A stretch of DNA of 64,000 nucleotides from Pontederia crassipes (taxonomy: Eukaryota > Streptophyta > Magnoliopsida > Commelinales > Pontederiaceae). The notes beneath the pieces are model-generated. The model ran no database searches and was not told the origin of the DNA. It saw only the letters and a list, made by a program, of their open reading frames with translations. Each line of letters starts with the position of its first letter. Within the stretch, counting starts at the first letter, position 1. Location: the NCBI GenBank assembly GCA_030549335.1, contig CM060198.1:45969353-46033352 (forward strand), given 5' to 3'. Below, in pieces: positions 43,936-56,951 of the stretch. Made by a program: the position numbers and the translations under genes.

Positions 43936-44581
43936 ATTATTAGCTTGATGAAGCGAGAATGTGCGGTGGGTGTGTCATTGAGTATTAATCTCATTTGTAC
44001 GAGACAGGTAGTATGAAGACGATTATCTAAATAGAATGTGATGTTGTGTTCCTTTAGATTTTGTAATTCCTTGCTTTTTAGTTTGTCATCAATTGGCTTC
44101 TCCAGGATATATTGATTTCTTACATTGCGATGATATATTCGATTTCGTTCATCTTTGGACAAAAACGTTGTTCATAAATTGGCATCTTTGGACATTCTTC
44201 TTAGCAAATGCAAAGTCATTCTTAGCAAAGTTGATCAACACAAATGTGAAGCTTTCCTTCTGTTGCTTAACTTTAAGCTTTGTTTGGATGCAACTTTGGA
44301 GAGATTAAACATTTGCAGGCTATGGGTCAAACAAATGCACTTTGATAGCAAGAGTTTGTGACCAAACAATATGGGTTCCACCACTGTATGATTTGAAGAC
44401 ATCCAGAAATATTTTGGGGGAGACATAATGATAACCACTTCAAATGGATGAGCACAATACAACAATTCAACTAACTAAACAAATACATTTCAATTTTGGA
44501 ATCACTAAGACATTATACCTTAGGATGAGGAGATCCTTGAATGGTTATCTATTGTGTCATGTGAGCCTCTTGCACCTATTT

Positions 44582-46980
44582 TTATATAAAAATGAACGAC
44601 TCAATCATATTAAACCTATTTTTAGTAATAAAAAATAATAGATAATATATTACCTTAGGCACCGAACAATTTTTAGTAAAATGCCTTTTTTGTCCACACT
44701 TTTTGCGAGTTCTCTTTTTTGGCTCGTGCTGGGATAAGGAAATCTCTACTCCAAATTTTATTCTTGCACATTTTTTTGGTCTCCCTTTTGATTTAACAGG
44801 ATTTGTGTATGTATTGTAAATTCGGTTCCATGTAAATTGCATTCTAAGTGTTCAAGAGCTGGTTCAATGGTAGGCTGAATTGACTTATTTTCTTCTCCAG
44901 CAATTGTCAATTGATTGACAAGATGAGTTAGAATTGGAATCCCAATGTTGAATTGCTTACGAGAATGCACACTCATCTCTAATGCCCTCCATATATTTGT
45001 CCGCCAAGTCCACATATCTGAAGGAGTAACACAATCTTCATTTGTTGAATTCATATCATGAAATACATGTACCCCTCCATAACGAGCACTTTTTGTCCAG
45101 CGACGAAGGATGTACTTATCAGGTAATTTGATCATTCTTTTTCATTAAGAATCAGCATAATATGAGCACAAAATATGTCATCTTGTACAAATTTTTTATA
45201 TGAACAACTCACACAAATACTTGGGACATCAGTGTATTGTAACTTTATCCTTTCCTTGTCTTTTGAGCCTGCTTCATATACGGAGTACACTTCTTTCCCT
45301 TTGTCTTTTGATATTTTCCTTGACCAAAATTTTAAAATGTCCTTGAATTCATTTTGTATTAATAAGAACAACCTTTTAGTGTACATTTCCGCTGCATGCT
45401 TTTCTAAAGGGCTGACTGTAATTGGAATATTTTTGGAGTTAAAATTTTTGAAATTTTCTCGTTCCTCAGCCTCAGGACGATATGCAAGTGCTTGGTCATA
45501 TTGGAGAACAAACTCAGTCAACGAAGTATTTGAATTTACAAAACCATCAAAGAACCCATTAATACTTTTTGATTTTTGTGTGGTTCTCATTCCTGCAAAA
45601 AAAAAAACATCTGTCAAATATACAGGGACCCAATGATGATGCTTTGCATACATGCTTTCTAACCGGTGACTGTCTACAATGTTATACTTTTTCTTCAACT
45701 GGTTCCACTTCTCTTCAAAATCTTCGACATCTACTGATTCATATATCCACTTGTCAAATTCCTTTTTGAAATTGACCTGTGAATATAAATCTTGAAGATG
45801 AGACATGGCATTCTTTCGAATATGTCAATACAAAATCTATGTCGTATATTAGGAAATACTTTACGAATAGCATTACCCATTGCCACATCTTGATCGGTGA
45901 TAATGGTCACGGGATGCTTGGCACACATACACCTAAGAAATGTTTCGAATAGCCAAATAAATGTTTTTTTCGTTTCATCAGCTAATAATGCACATCCAAA
46001 TAATGTCGATTGCTTGTGGTGATTCACTCCTATGACTGGTGCAAATGGCATGCAGAATTTATTGGTTATGTAAGTTGTATAAAAAATGACAACATCGCCA
46101 AAGGTCATATAAGAATCTCTTGCTCTACTATTAGCCCAAAAGAAGCTTCTTGTAGTGTAAGTCTCATCCAATTTCCAACTAGAAAAGAACGAATCTTCTT
46201 CTTCAGATTTCTTATGAAAATATGAAATAATATTCATGCATTCTCTATCCATATTATTTCGTCTTATTGCTTTTAAATGGTCCTTGCAATTCTACGTAGT
46301 AACAGATGAATCACTGCAAAAGTTGAGAAATTTTACAATTGCAGATGGACCAAATCCACGTTGATGTAATCTTTCCATATCTGCCTTAGAAGACGAAGAC
46401 AATGATTTGTGAGAACGCAACATGCGAACTTTTGATGGAGTAGCTAAAGAATGTGTGTGCTCTGCAACAAATGATTTTACCTCCCACTTGGCATCATTAT
46501 TTATACCAACTATCAATTGTGATTTACAATCGTCTCTAGCATCGCTTCTTCGCTTCACTTCTCTTCCCACGGTTTGTTTGTCATTAAGATTCTTATAACC
46601 CTATTTAGAACAAACAAGTCTTCTTCTTATGACTTGATTGTTTTTCATTGACTTCATCGGATAATCTTTTCGTATTGAAAAACCAGCTACCTTAGCATAT
46701 AGGTTGTATGATATGCATCATCTTCTGTATCAAAGGTCATTCCAAGATATGGTTTATTAATTTTATAAGACTTTTCATGCACCTCATCAACATGCACATC
46801 TTCATTTGTAGTTTTCTCAACATTTTGCAAGCTGTAGTAAAGGAAAGAGCATAAAAAATTACTTCAAGCTTAAATTATTTGTAAAAACTAAAATGATTAG
46901 TGTATATACCTTTCTTGTGTGATTTCAAGTTCCTCTACTCCTTGATCTTTGTATTGTGTATTACTTTCAGTTGCATCCAT
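44582..46980 (-). pseudogene. FAR1/FHY3-type MULE transposase, frameshifted
   Basis: In minus-strand order: a start exon MDATESNTQ (ATG 46980) ending before a GTATATA donor; an exon with NKPYLGMTFDTEDDAYHTTY, the opening of a FAR1 DNA-binding domain, ending in a stop near 46695; WEVKSFVAEHTHSLATPSK (domain end, 46570-46292); and the MULE transposase core (46252-45800) with FGDVVIFYTTY, GVNHHKQSTLFGCALLADE and ITDQDVAMGNAIRKVFPN. After a frame change near 45800 the frame continues (45806-45132) to the SWIM zinc finger (SICVSCSYKKF, FCAHIM), and then a C-terminal CGQKRHFTKNC knuckle. The first catalytic Asp of the usual FDTTY is Tyr (FYTTY). Together with the stops and frame change this makes it inactive. 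Domesticated FAR1/FHY3 proteins are transcription factors, but the terminal repeats show this one is transposon-borne. Confidence 0.85.
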
Positions 46981-46989
46981 TTCTTACTA

Positions 46990-47760
46990 AGAATGAACAT
47001 ATATACTTAAGGAGATTACTGAGATCATATAAGCATATGACCATTAGATGTAGCAGTCATTAGCAACACATTCAAAATGATCAACACCAACACCAAACTT
47101 AAAGACACCTAAACTTAAAGTTCATAAATGGACAAATTGGTATGAGCACAATAAGTCATTAACAACACATTCAAAATGAACAACACCAACCCAGAAGTAC
47201 ATTAGGAGATTGTAACTACTTTAATGATATTGTTAAATAAAAAAGAACAAATGATCTCTAACATAAACCAGAAAAGAAGAATGCACTAGTTTTAATCCAT
47301 AAAAAATCGAACCTATTGGAGAACGATATCAACAGGCAGAATGACGGTGCACAATAGTGACGGATGCCGCTAATGGAAGCAGTTGTGAAAATAAGCAGGC
47401 AGCTAAACTAGCAAACTATTAAACAAAAAGAAAGTTTTGTAACAAAAATCAGAAAAGAAGAATGTAATTTTTTTTAATCCATACAAAAATCGAACCTATT
47501 GGAGAAAGTTCACCAGGCAGGACAACGGATGCACAACGATGAGCAGAGCAACTGTGGAAGGATCACCATGAAGGATGAGGGTGGCAAAATGATGAGCCAT
47601 GCAGCTGTGGACCAAAGATCATCTACATGAGTAGCTAAGGGCACCGGAGCAAGCGAACGAGTGATCATTTGCACAAGCGAATAGGGCATTAGAACAGAGA
47701 AAGAGGGCACCAGCGAAAACACCGGTTAGGACATCGAAGTAGGCGAATGAACACCCATCA
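46990..47760. repeat. Diverged direct repeats between MULE transposase and right terminal repeat
   Basis: The words AACACATTCAAAATGA (47067 and 47167) and ATCGAACCTATTGGAGAA (about 47308 and 47490) each occur twice, suggesting old duplications of about 100 and 180 bases. No open frame is convincing. Confidence 0.5.
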
Positions 47761-48037
47761 ATCGAAGGGCATCGAAGAAAGCAGGCGAAACAACCAGCAA
47801 GAAAGTTTGAAATAGGGCACCATCCTTTAGTGCAAATGAGCCATCAGAGGATGCGAAAAGCGACTGCAGGAGAGAGAGGAGTTAGGGAGGACGAGGCTTC
47901 TTCGGAGGTGCTTCTCATCCAGTTTGATCGTGGCCGTCCAAAAACAATGGACGTGTGAGATCAAGTCAATAAAAGGAAATCATAAAAAAAAGGGCACTGT
48001 CGGATCTCAAACCGACGGTGCGAACTTGAGCTAAGCT

Positions 48038-48065
48038 GCCTCCTTAGCAGAAGTGCTAAGGAGGC
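48038..48065. repeat. Perfect 12-bp hairpin next to MULE end
   Basis: GCCTCCTTAGCA and its exact complement TGCTAAGGAGGC are separated by GAAG. It lies 8 bases outside the last paired base of the MULE terminal repeats. It could be part of the original terminus, a terminator-like fold or chance. Confidence 0.6.
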
Positions 48066-49459
48066 GTTCTTTACCCTAAACGAATATTTAGTAATCAAGC
48101 ATAAAAACTACATAATATATATATGTATATATATATATATATATTAGACTCATTTATGTTATATAAGTTTTATGTACATCCACCCTTGGAAAAGATGATA
48201 AAATTGGTAAATAAGTCTATAACAGGCATTCCTCGAAAGAAGAATTGTTGTTATAACATAGACATCATATATAATAACTATTTTATTCCTTGGTTTCTTG
48301 CTTTTACATGATACCATATAATTTGTCAACTCCAAGAAAGTTGACTCATCTTTAAATTGTTCTATTCTTTTTTTTTATGTAACTATCCTACATTTAATTT
48401 TAGATCGAGGAGCAAAAATTAAAATGCAATTACATGATAGTCGTTGCATTTAATTTTGGATTGAGAGACACAATATTAAAAGTTTTCAATATTTCAATGG
48501 GATTGCACTTACCAATCAATTGAATATCAACTTTGTTGGACCACAAATTATGAAGATTGTTTTTTATCACAACAAGCTATATATGTTGAACACAAAATGA
48601 GTTTAAAAATTGCATTTTGAGAGTTCTAGTGAAGATATCGACCGATCATATTTTTTTGCCTATGAATGGTGATTTAGTTTTCCTAAATTTTTATGGCAAA
48701 CAACATATTGAATTGCTTTTCGCAGTATAATGTCATCGACTCCATATGATTCTATGTAATAAATTCTTAACTTAAGCCTACTCCTTTCTTTATCAAAGTG
48801 GCACAAAGGCACACAAAACTCTTTCCATTACATTTTTAGTCTATTGAGTTGTATTTCACTTTATGGACCTTTTTCTATATTAATATGATTATGCAATCAT
48901 AAAAGAAACATGAGTTTTAAGACTTTTACAATTGTCTATGTCCATGTTTCTTTTATTATAATTTTGTAAATTCATTCCACCATTGAAATCTATACCTTTT
49001 TTAATGGTTGTGTAGTTCACCTAAGTATATTTTCATAACATCACCAAAAGCATGTGACATATGAGTGGTTTCTAGGGGTGATCATACTTTCTCATCGCCT
49101 TGTATTTGTTATCGATACTCCATGGTTATATAAGTAGAAAAATTCATAGATTATTTTGGGAAATTCATATATATATTTTAGTGTCTTAGGAATTTTTCAT
49201 ATGCTTATTAGAGTTAAATTATAATTATCCAATGAGTTTTCTAGTCGGATATTTTTTCTTTGGCTTTTTGTCCTTGTTGATTCCTAGTTGTTACGCTTAT
49301 CAGGAGTTGAACACAAACTGAGTTAAAAAATGGCATTTCAAGAGTTCTAATTATAATATCAACCATGCCTGACTACGTCACTTAATTGGCTTTGGTAAAG
49401 TTTAGGGGCAAACAATATTAATGGATTAGCTTTCTCCTTAGTAAAGTTTAGGGGCAAAC
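48066..49459. other. AT-rich sequence with an internal diverged duplication
   Basis: A segment near 48590-48650 (TTGAACACAAAATGAG, GAGAGTTCTAGTGAAGATATC) recurs in altered form near 49307-49370. The look is that of a decayed Copia-type element. No motif of gag or pol could be secured. The word AAAGTTTAGGGGCAAAC is duplicated at 49397 and 49443, just before the solo LTR. Confidence 0.35.
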
Positions 49460-52251
49460 TGTAACAGCAAAAAAAAAAGTCTAAACGGATGTTCAGTTCA
49501 ATGATGGAGAATCCGCTCTGGTAACCCTCTAACCGGTAACCCTCTAGGGCTAATGCAATAGGTTTTAATCTCCATCTACTCTAATGTCATTTCCTTTCTT
49601 TTCCTCTCACCTGTTCTTCCTTCCTATATGCCGGCGTGACCTTTTCATTCATCCTCTCGGTGCATCGATCTTCAGAAACTCAAGACCACAACCTTGCTGC
49701 TGCTGCTCATCGTGGACAGGACTGGGAAGATACGAGGAGAGGAAGAATGGAAGAACAAGGTGTACGAATGGCCCCTTCGACCTTTTTCCCACATTCTCTC
49801 CTTTCTCCCTAAACATGTGACTTTTACCTTGTCGTTCTTCCTTGGCAGCAGCTGGGGAACGTAGGGAGAGAGCTCCTAGATGAGCACAAGAACTAGAACG
49901 TGAAGGGGGAAGAAAGAACCATGAAGGTTGCTAGATTCCCTTTCTTTCTCTTCTTCTTTCCTGTTCAACACTGTTATGGACTGTTTTCTCCTCCGTTTCA
50001 TTATGCTAGTAGGAGGACGAGTTGATCCCTATGCGGCGTGACCATCCAGGATGCTAGGGGAAGAAGGGAGGGCTTGATCGTGAAGAGGACAGCATCTTAA
50101 AGGAGATTTACAGCACCATAAGGTAGGAGGATTCTTGGATCACCATGGATTAATTAAATCTTTGCAAACTTGCTTAATGAATCTCAAACCTCATCGGACT
50201 GGACTATAATCCTCACTGTCCAGCATCCTCCTAGCAAGTAATGTGATGGTATATTAAAGCTCATCTATAGGATTAACATCCTAATCAATAGCTCCATTGT
50301 GTGTATACTAAATCATGTATTTCGCCTAGATCCATTTGATGTACTCTTATCTGCGTTATTGTGATGTTCAGTGAATGTACTTGGATGTATAAGGACATGT
50401 TAGATAAATATGAGTCTTGCTTCCATGTTTTTATCCCTGTGATTGGACCTCCCAAGTGTTTGCTGTAACGCCTATGAAGCTATTTTAGACCCAAAAATAA
50501 CACAACCTGCTAGCATTAATGTAACTGGTGTCATCCACATTATTATATAAATCATTGGTTAAGAAATCGACAAAGGAACAGAATATTAGAGATAAATTTC
50601 AATTACTTTCTCTTGCTTGTATGATATATAAGAAGATATCATTTGGCAATGTTGTAATATGATTTAGTTATGAATGAAATGCTATACTGCTGGCTTCTGA
50701 ATAGTAGTGTGTCTAAGTGAGATTATATCATTCTCAATATTTTACTATCCATAAGACTAAGTTAGTAATTGAAGACTCACTAATGTCAAGCTATGTTTTG
50801 GTGGGATCAATGCTGTGACTATTAAGTTAACTGGTATAACAAAATAAAATCCATGTGTTCTACTGCTATATCCATGATGTGATATAACTGCTATTGAAGA
50901 GGTCTTATAGGTACAGTTTTAAGAAACCATCATTCATATAAGGGTGGTAAGAGGTTCTCTGGGTGATGTTGAATTGATGTGAGGTTGAATCATGTAATAC
51001 TTTAGCCTATAGAATTATTGATAAATATTAAGTAAGGCAAAATGGTGCATACCCATGTTCATAATTTAATTGTAATATGATTGTGATGTATTTTCTACAT
51101 GTGTGTTATTGATATTGTCTAGATTTAAATTCACTTCTTCTCTTATTATCATAGGTCATTTTGTTAAATAAATTAGGTAGTCAGTTCCCTGAACTGAATG
51201 CCCGATCCCAAAAACGAATGACCCCACCTTTCATCAGGCATCCAAAACTCCTCCATCACTGAATCCTCTATTTCTCCTATTATGATCAAAATGTAATCAA
51301 TCCCAGCTAATCATTTTATCTTTATTATGTTGATCTTAAGATGTATATGATTGAATCACATTGCATAGTATTGATCCAAAGTTCCAATCAGGCAAAGACG
51401 AGAACTTAAATTAATAAAGATAAAAGTCAGGTGTCCATGATACAAATTGACGGGAGTTCATTGCATAGTATTATTTATCGCATGGTTAGGACATAGTTTC
51501 AAATATGTCCTCGTTACACGATTACTCCCCCTCGTGTAATGAAATAGGATACCCTCCTCTACAGTGAGGATGATTTTTTGCTATGGTATGCACCACCATA
51601 GGCTATTCATGAAGTACATGACACCTCATTGCAACGAAAACACTAAAGAGCGACATTGCATAGTTATCCTATTGAAGCAAAGCACTGAAAATGAAACCCA
51701 AAGATCTAAGCATTGCATTGATCCTTCCTTTCATGTACAATCAGGGTATTACATTGGTTCATTGATTCTTTCATTATTATATAATTCATTATTGTCATTT
51801 CCTCTCATGATCAAGCTTATCTGCAGTGATTTAATTAATTCATTGGTTTATTATTCTCCTTCTGGGTTGCGAAGCTCATGAGATATCGTTTCTTCTGCAT
51901 TGATCCTGCAAGTAAATAAGTTATGGAAGGATGAACCAGAGTGATGATTTTTGCTAGTGATGATGATGTGCACATGGGGTGATCCTTGGCTATTTTTGTT
52001 GTATCACATTATCTTTTGTTTCCTTTATGAACTCAAGCATTGTATATATTCTGCACTTGATACTCCTTATGTTGAAGTACTCTTGAACTTCACTGTTCAT
52101 TGAATATTTTGTTCTTATTACTTAAGTGTCCTACATTTATTTTCTCTAGTCAAGAAATTAGTCAAAGTCAAGTTATTGTTCAACTTCATTGCAGTATCAT
52201 CCCTGGGTTGGATTCTCGCCACGTGACGGGGTTCAATTTGGGGACGTTACA
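49460..52251. mobile_element. Solo LTR, Ty3/gypsy-like, 2.8 kb
   Basis: Begins TGTAACAGC and ends GACGTTACA, a TGTAAC/GTTACA inverted repeat. Flanks are CAAAC (49455-49459) and CAAAT (52252-52256), a 5-bp duplication with one change. There is no retroelement protein inside. A pyrimidine-rich block and small frames near 49584-49820 may be its untranslated leader. Size and end type resemble the LTR at 7149-9856. Confidence 0.7.
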
Positions 52252-52256
52252 CAAAT

Positions 52257-53760
52257 AGTATTATTTGGTAACCAAAAGTTTACATATATTATCTAATTTT
52301 GTTGATTACACAAGCACTACTTTAATTACACACCTCCCAATGATAATATTTATAAAGTTCAGTATTTTCATTTTGTTTCTTACGCTAGTGCTTTAGTAGT
52401 TGATGAAATTAATATTTAGATTTTTTTTGTTATAAAAGACATATAATGACTGCATCTTGGTGTTTGGATTAGATGAGGACAAATGAAAACATATTTTATT
52501 AATGAGATTCAAAAGTATGAAATTATACAACTCATATGATTTTTAAAACAATTAGTTACATCAAATTATTATTACCCAACAAATATTCATTCATAGCACA
52601 ATTTCATCATATCCAATTATTCTATCAAGAAGAATTGTTTTCGTGAATCAATTATATACAAATATATTTTTGCTTAGTTCAAATAGGTAAACAAGGTGTA
52701 TATGCGTGGGAGAATAATACAAATGGATTTATAGAAAGTTTTGATATATGACTACCAAAGCCAACAAAATGTGATGAAATGGAATTAAAAAGAAAAAGGT
52801 AGATGATGAGCTGAGTTGTCTCATCTAAACATTGTTTATGAAGCCTATAATCAAGCAATACGTGTTTTAGAATGGTTTATAATGAATGTTTTATCAAATG
52901 CTTTCTCGGAAAGTTGTCGCAGGTTTTGTAATCAAGTCCACTTATTTGACCCCGATGAAATTGATCTACTAATTATTTTTTAAAAAGTTTAAATTATTAG
53001 GAAGAGTAACATCAATGATTTTATATTCTTAACACACCCCATAATTTTAATTTAGACAAATCCATCACGTGGACAATAATAAAGAAAGAATTTTTTTTAA
53101 TAAGAACTTAATGAAGTTTGAACTTTGACCTCCGAATCTAATATTATAATGAAAATGATATGCTAATTTACTTTACTAAAAGTCTAAGCCATTAGAAAGA
53201 GCACATCAATGAGTTTATATTCTTGCCACACTCAACATAGTCGGCTAAATCTCGCCAAACGAATTAAATCTTAGAAAGTCTACAAGATTCAAACATTGAT
53301 TTGCATCAGACAATCACCGTTTAGAGGAATTGAAATTTGATATATCACTATATTTTATTTTCATTATTGGAATTACTCGTCCATTGAAATCAATGTGTGC
53401 AAATTCTATGACATTATCATATTATCAAAATAATCATTGTTGCTACTAAAAAAATATTTCCCTAATAAAATAAATAAAATTTTAAAAAGACATGGAATAT
53501 TTGTTTAAATGATAAATAATTCATCATTATTAAGTGATATAGTATTAATAAATTATTATTTTTTATTGATCAAATGGCACATTTTAAAATTATGAGTGCT
53601 CTAGATATGGCAAACACAATTAAGTTATATAAATAATGATTTTGAAAAAGTTAGATTCAAGATTTAATTCCCTATGGGTTTAATGTTTATGTTAAACGGT
53701 TTCTAATAATAATATTTTCTTATATTTTTCTGTTTCTTTCTCCGAGGCTTTAATAGACTA
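52257..53760. other. AT-rich intergenic sequence
   Basis: No gene, terminal repeat or RNA found. A similar phrase built on TTAGGAAGAGTAACATCAATGA occurs near 52998 and, altered, near 53192, so part of it is an old duplication. Confidence 0.4.
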
Positions 53761-54849
53761 CTAGTGTAAGAACCCGTGCGATGCGGGGGGCATAAGAAAT
53801 TAATCATATAAAAAATTTAAAAAAATATTAGATGTATAAAAAAATATGCAACTATAAATAAATAAAACATAATAAATGAAGAAAAAAGAAACGTATAAAA
53901 AAATTATCACCAAATAGTTTCTTCTTATCAACATTGGTTTCATTAAATAAATGGTATCTTCTAATATTATTTATTTGGATGAAAGTTAATTACACTTTAT
54001 GTTTTGTATACTTCAAATACAAAATATTTGACTCACCACAAAAATTTTCATCATGTACCATTCCAAATAAATGATTTATTGATTTTCCAATAGTAGTATG
54101 AATGTGACCTCCCTGCAAAATGGAAAAAAAGTGTAAATTTTTGTAATATAATTATGTATGTTAATATAATATATTTCTATTGATATTTTTCATCATGTAA
54201 TATCATTTCGACGAAGTATGTATTATCAGGATTGCCACGATCGGATATATTTCACAATCTAAACATACAAAATTTGATATTTCATTACATCTCAGATAGA
54301 TTTGTATTAGAGATGAAGTCAATATTCTCGGCCATAATTCATCAGAATAAACTTTAAAAAATATTGAAAGTAATATATATCTTACTATCAATAAAAAATA
54401 TCATGGTATATAGTGAAATCAATGTAGTCATTGGCTAGATCTCTTTTTCTCATCTTAACATTAAAAATTTTGTATGTACAATTATATTCAAAGTTGCTTT
54501 ATCAATTTACTAACACTATATGCTTTCAATATTATGTCATGAAAAAGGATTCTATAATAACTTTAAGTATAAGATACTTTATATAATGCAATAGACATTA
54601 TTTGTACCATAAATTTATTTATTTATTAACCATTGTTATGAATCAAAGAAAATAGAAATAGAAAAAAAACTCTGCTAACAAAACACCCAATAGAAGATTC
54701 AAACGCTTAAAATTGTGACTAAAATTGTAAAAAAAGTGAAAATAATTATTACTTGTGAAAACAATATAAAAAATATGATTTTCATAGTTGATGTAAAAAA
54801 AACTATTAATAACTACCCTTCCATCAAAAACATCAAATAATAATAGCGT

Positions 54850-55115
54850 AATTACGAATCCTAGTTGTTTCATATTCTAAAATGATTAATATATTTAAGT
54901 CTTCTATAATAATAAAATGTTCGCCTAAAGAATATATGATTATAAATATTATTAGCACAAAATTATATCATCTATTTCATATATGATTGATTACATAAAA
55001 AAAACTATAATTTATAGTAGTTAAATAATTTGTTTAACCTCTTCTTATATGTAGATATATAGACATATAGATATACATATAATAATAATTTAATAAATTG
55101 ATCATCATCATCATC

Positions 55116-55147
<32 letters not shown>

Positions 55148-56300
55148 AAATTTGATTGATTATTTTTTTATTAGTTGATTACATATTCATTATCGATTAT
55201 AATAATCCATGACATATAGATAAACATATAATAATAAATTATGAAATTATTAATAATAATATTAATAAAGATAATAATTAAGTGTGATTGATTATTTTAT
55301 TATTAGTTGTTTAAGTATCATACATCATTTTATAACAAACTATTCAATAATAATAAAATAATTACGAATTCTAATTGTAAAATGATTGATGTAGTTAAAT
55401 CTTCTACCACCATGATATAATAACAACTTGATAACAATAAAAAATAACTATATACAACTAAAAAAATTATTACTAGAAATAATATATTATTATAAATATT
55501 ATTAACACTAAAATGTATCATTTATTTCATACATTGTTGATTATCATATTATTAGTTACAGAAAAAAATCTTTTATTTATATTAGTTGAAATTTTTATTA
55601 TTAGTTCATTAGAATATCTTAACCAATTAACAATATGTAACAGAATGAATAAGTTTAGTTGAATACTTAGTTATTAATTGATTTTGTATGTTATATTAGT
55701 TTACAATAACCTATCCAATAATAATAACTTACTTATGAATCCTAATCGTTTCATATTCTAAAGTTATTGACATACTTAGGCCTTATATAATAACAAAAAA
55801 AAATAATTGTATACAACTAAAAAATGTTAACATAAATATTATATTATAATAAATATTATTATCACAAAATTATATCAACTATTTCAAATATTATTGGTTA
55901 CATAAAAAAATTAATTTATAATAGTTGAATAATAAACTTTAACCTCCCCCTCTCTCTCTAATAAAATGATTAAGTTTGACTTATTACTTTATTATTAGCT
56001 AATTACGTATCATATATCAGTCATAACAAACTATTATTAACAAACTAAAATAATTAATAAACATATAAGAGAATGATTAAGTTTGATTAATTATTTTGTT
56101 ATTAGTTGATTATGTATCATGAACTATCCAATAATAATAAAATGATTACGAATCATAGTTATCAAATGATTAATATACGAAAGTCTTCTATCTCCTTAAT
56201 AGAATAATAACTTAACAAAAAATAACTATATACAACTAAAAATTATTAGTAGAAATAACATAAGATTATAAATATTATTAACACTATCGCTTATTTCATA
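54850..56300. repeat. Diverged tandem repeats of ~400 bp in the Helitron
   Basis: Four units can be traced by the phrase ACGAATCCTAGTTGTTTCAT/AAATGATTAATATA...AGTCTTCTA near 54855, 55363, 55737 and 56148. A linked phrase AACTATATACAACTAAAAA...TATTATTA-CAC occurs near 55445, 55808 and 56222. The units differ by many substitutions and gaps, so the array is old. Confidence 0.7.
55101..55146. repeat. (ATC)n(GAT)n microsatellite palindrome
   Basis: ATCATCATCATCATC is followed by CT and about nine GAT units. The two halves are complementary and form a hairpin. Confidence 0.9.
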
Positions 56301-56349
56301 TATTATTGATTTTAAAAAATTGTTTATTAGTTGAATAATTTGTTTAAAG

Positions 56350-56352
<3 letters not shown>

Positions 56353-56391
<39 letters not shown>
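56353..56391. repeat. (TA)n microsatellite
   Basis: About 19 TA units followed by a CACACACA run, near the 5' end of the Helitron. Confidence 0.9.
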
Positions 56392-56398
<7 letters not shown>

Positions 56399-56951
56399 CA
56401 CATATACATATAAATAAATATATAAGATGTAGATACATGTTATAATAATAATATATTTAAAACTTTGGTGATACTTATATTAATCATTAATAAATATTGT
56501 CTTCATGTATGAAATGCATATAAGATAATATTTGCTATCAAAGGTGGTATCAGGTATGGAAATAAAAACTAAAAGTCCCTTATAACATTTAATGTTTTTT
56601 GTGAGACAAAGAGAATTTGAATATAAGTATTTTTCTTCATAACATTTAATATTTTTTAATCATACAAAAAATTATATATAAATATTTTTTTCTCATGCAC
56701 ATACTTATATTTATCAGTCCACACGTGTTCTTTGCCTTCAAAGAAGGCATTGAATATGCAAATAAAAATTAAAAGTTACTCTATTTATGATTATAAATAT
56801 ATAATTTAAAAGTATAAATAAATTATATATTTTTAATAACTAAATTTTGAGTATCCATGATTATATAATTAAAATATTATCATTTTATATATTTAATTTA
56901 TGAGAATTCGACATGTGTCACTTTTGACTTGTGCTTTTATATATGTATAGA

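Larger units (their letters stand above)
42796..48030. mobile_element. Mutator-like element (FAR1/Jittery-like) with two genes, 5.2 kb
   Basis: About 110 bases at 42796-42905 recur inverted at 47925-48030, sharing 'ttattgacttgatctcacacgtc' (longest common words of up to 20 bases) and 'gcgcaccgtc'. Inside are a FAR1/FHY3-type transposase pseudogene on the minus strand (44582-46980) and a GRF zinc-finger frame on the plus strand (43015-43935). The exact ends and the 9-bp duplication could not be fixed: TCAAG...CTTGA marks the last paired bases. This is the only element in the window that carries its own Mutator-type transposase. Confidence 0.8.
53761..56951 (-). mobile_element. Non-autonomous Helitron, 3.2 kb
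   Basis: Minus-strand 5' end TCTATACATATATAAAAGC (from 56951), a standard plant Helitron start. The 3' end on the same strand reads CCGCATCGCACGGGTT, then about 8 bases, then ACTAG at 53761: a short GC hairpin shortly before CTAG. The flanks are A before TC (56952) and T after CTAG (53760), the AT target rule, with no duplication. The hairpin arm has lost a base relative to the usual CCCGTGC/GCACGGG stem. No Rep/helicase frame is present, so it depends on another copy. Confidence 0.8.

Noticed and set aside
44093-44465. Plus- and minus-strand frames between the GRF gene and the MULE transposase
   Set aside because: AT-rich, no motif, and overlapping on both strands; most likely untranslated sequence.
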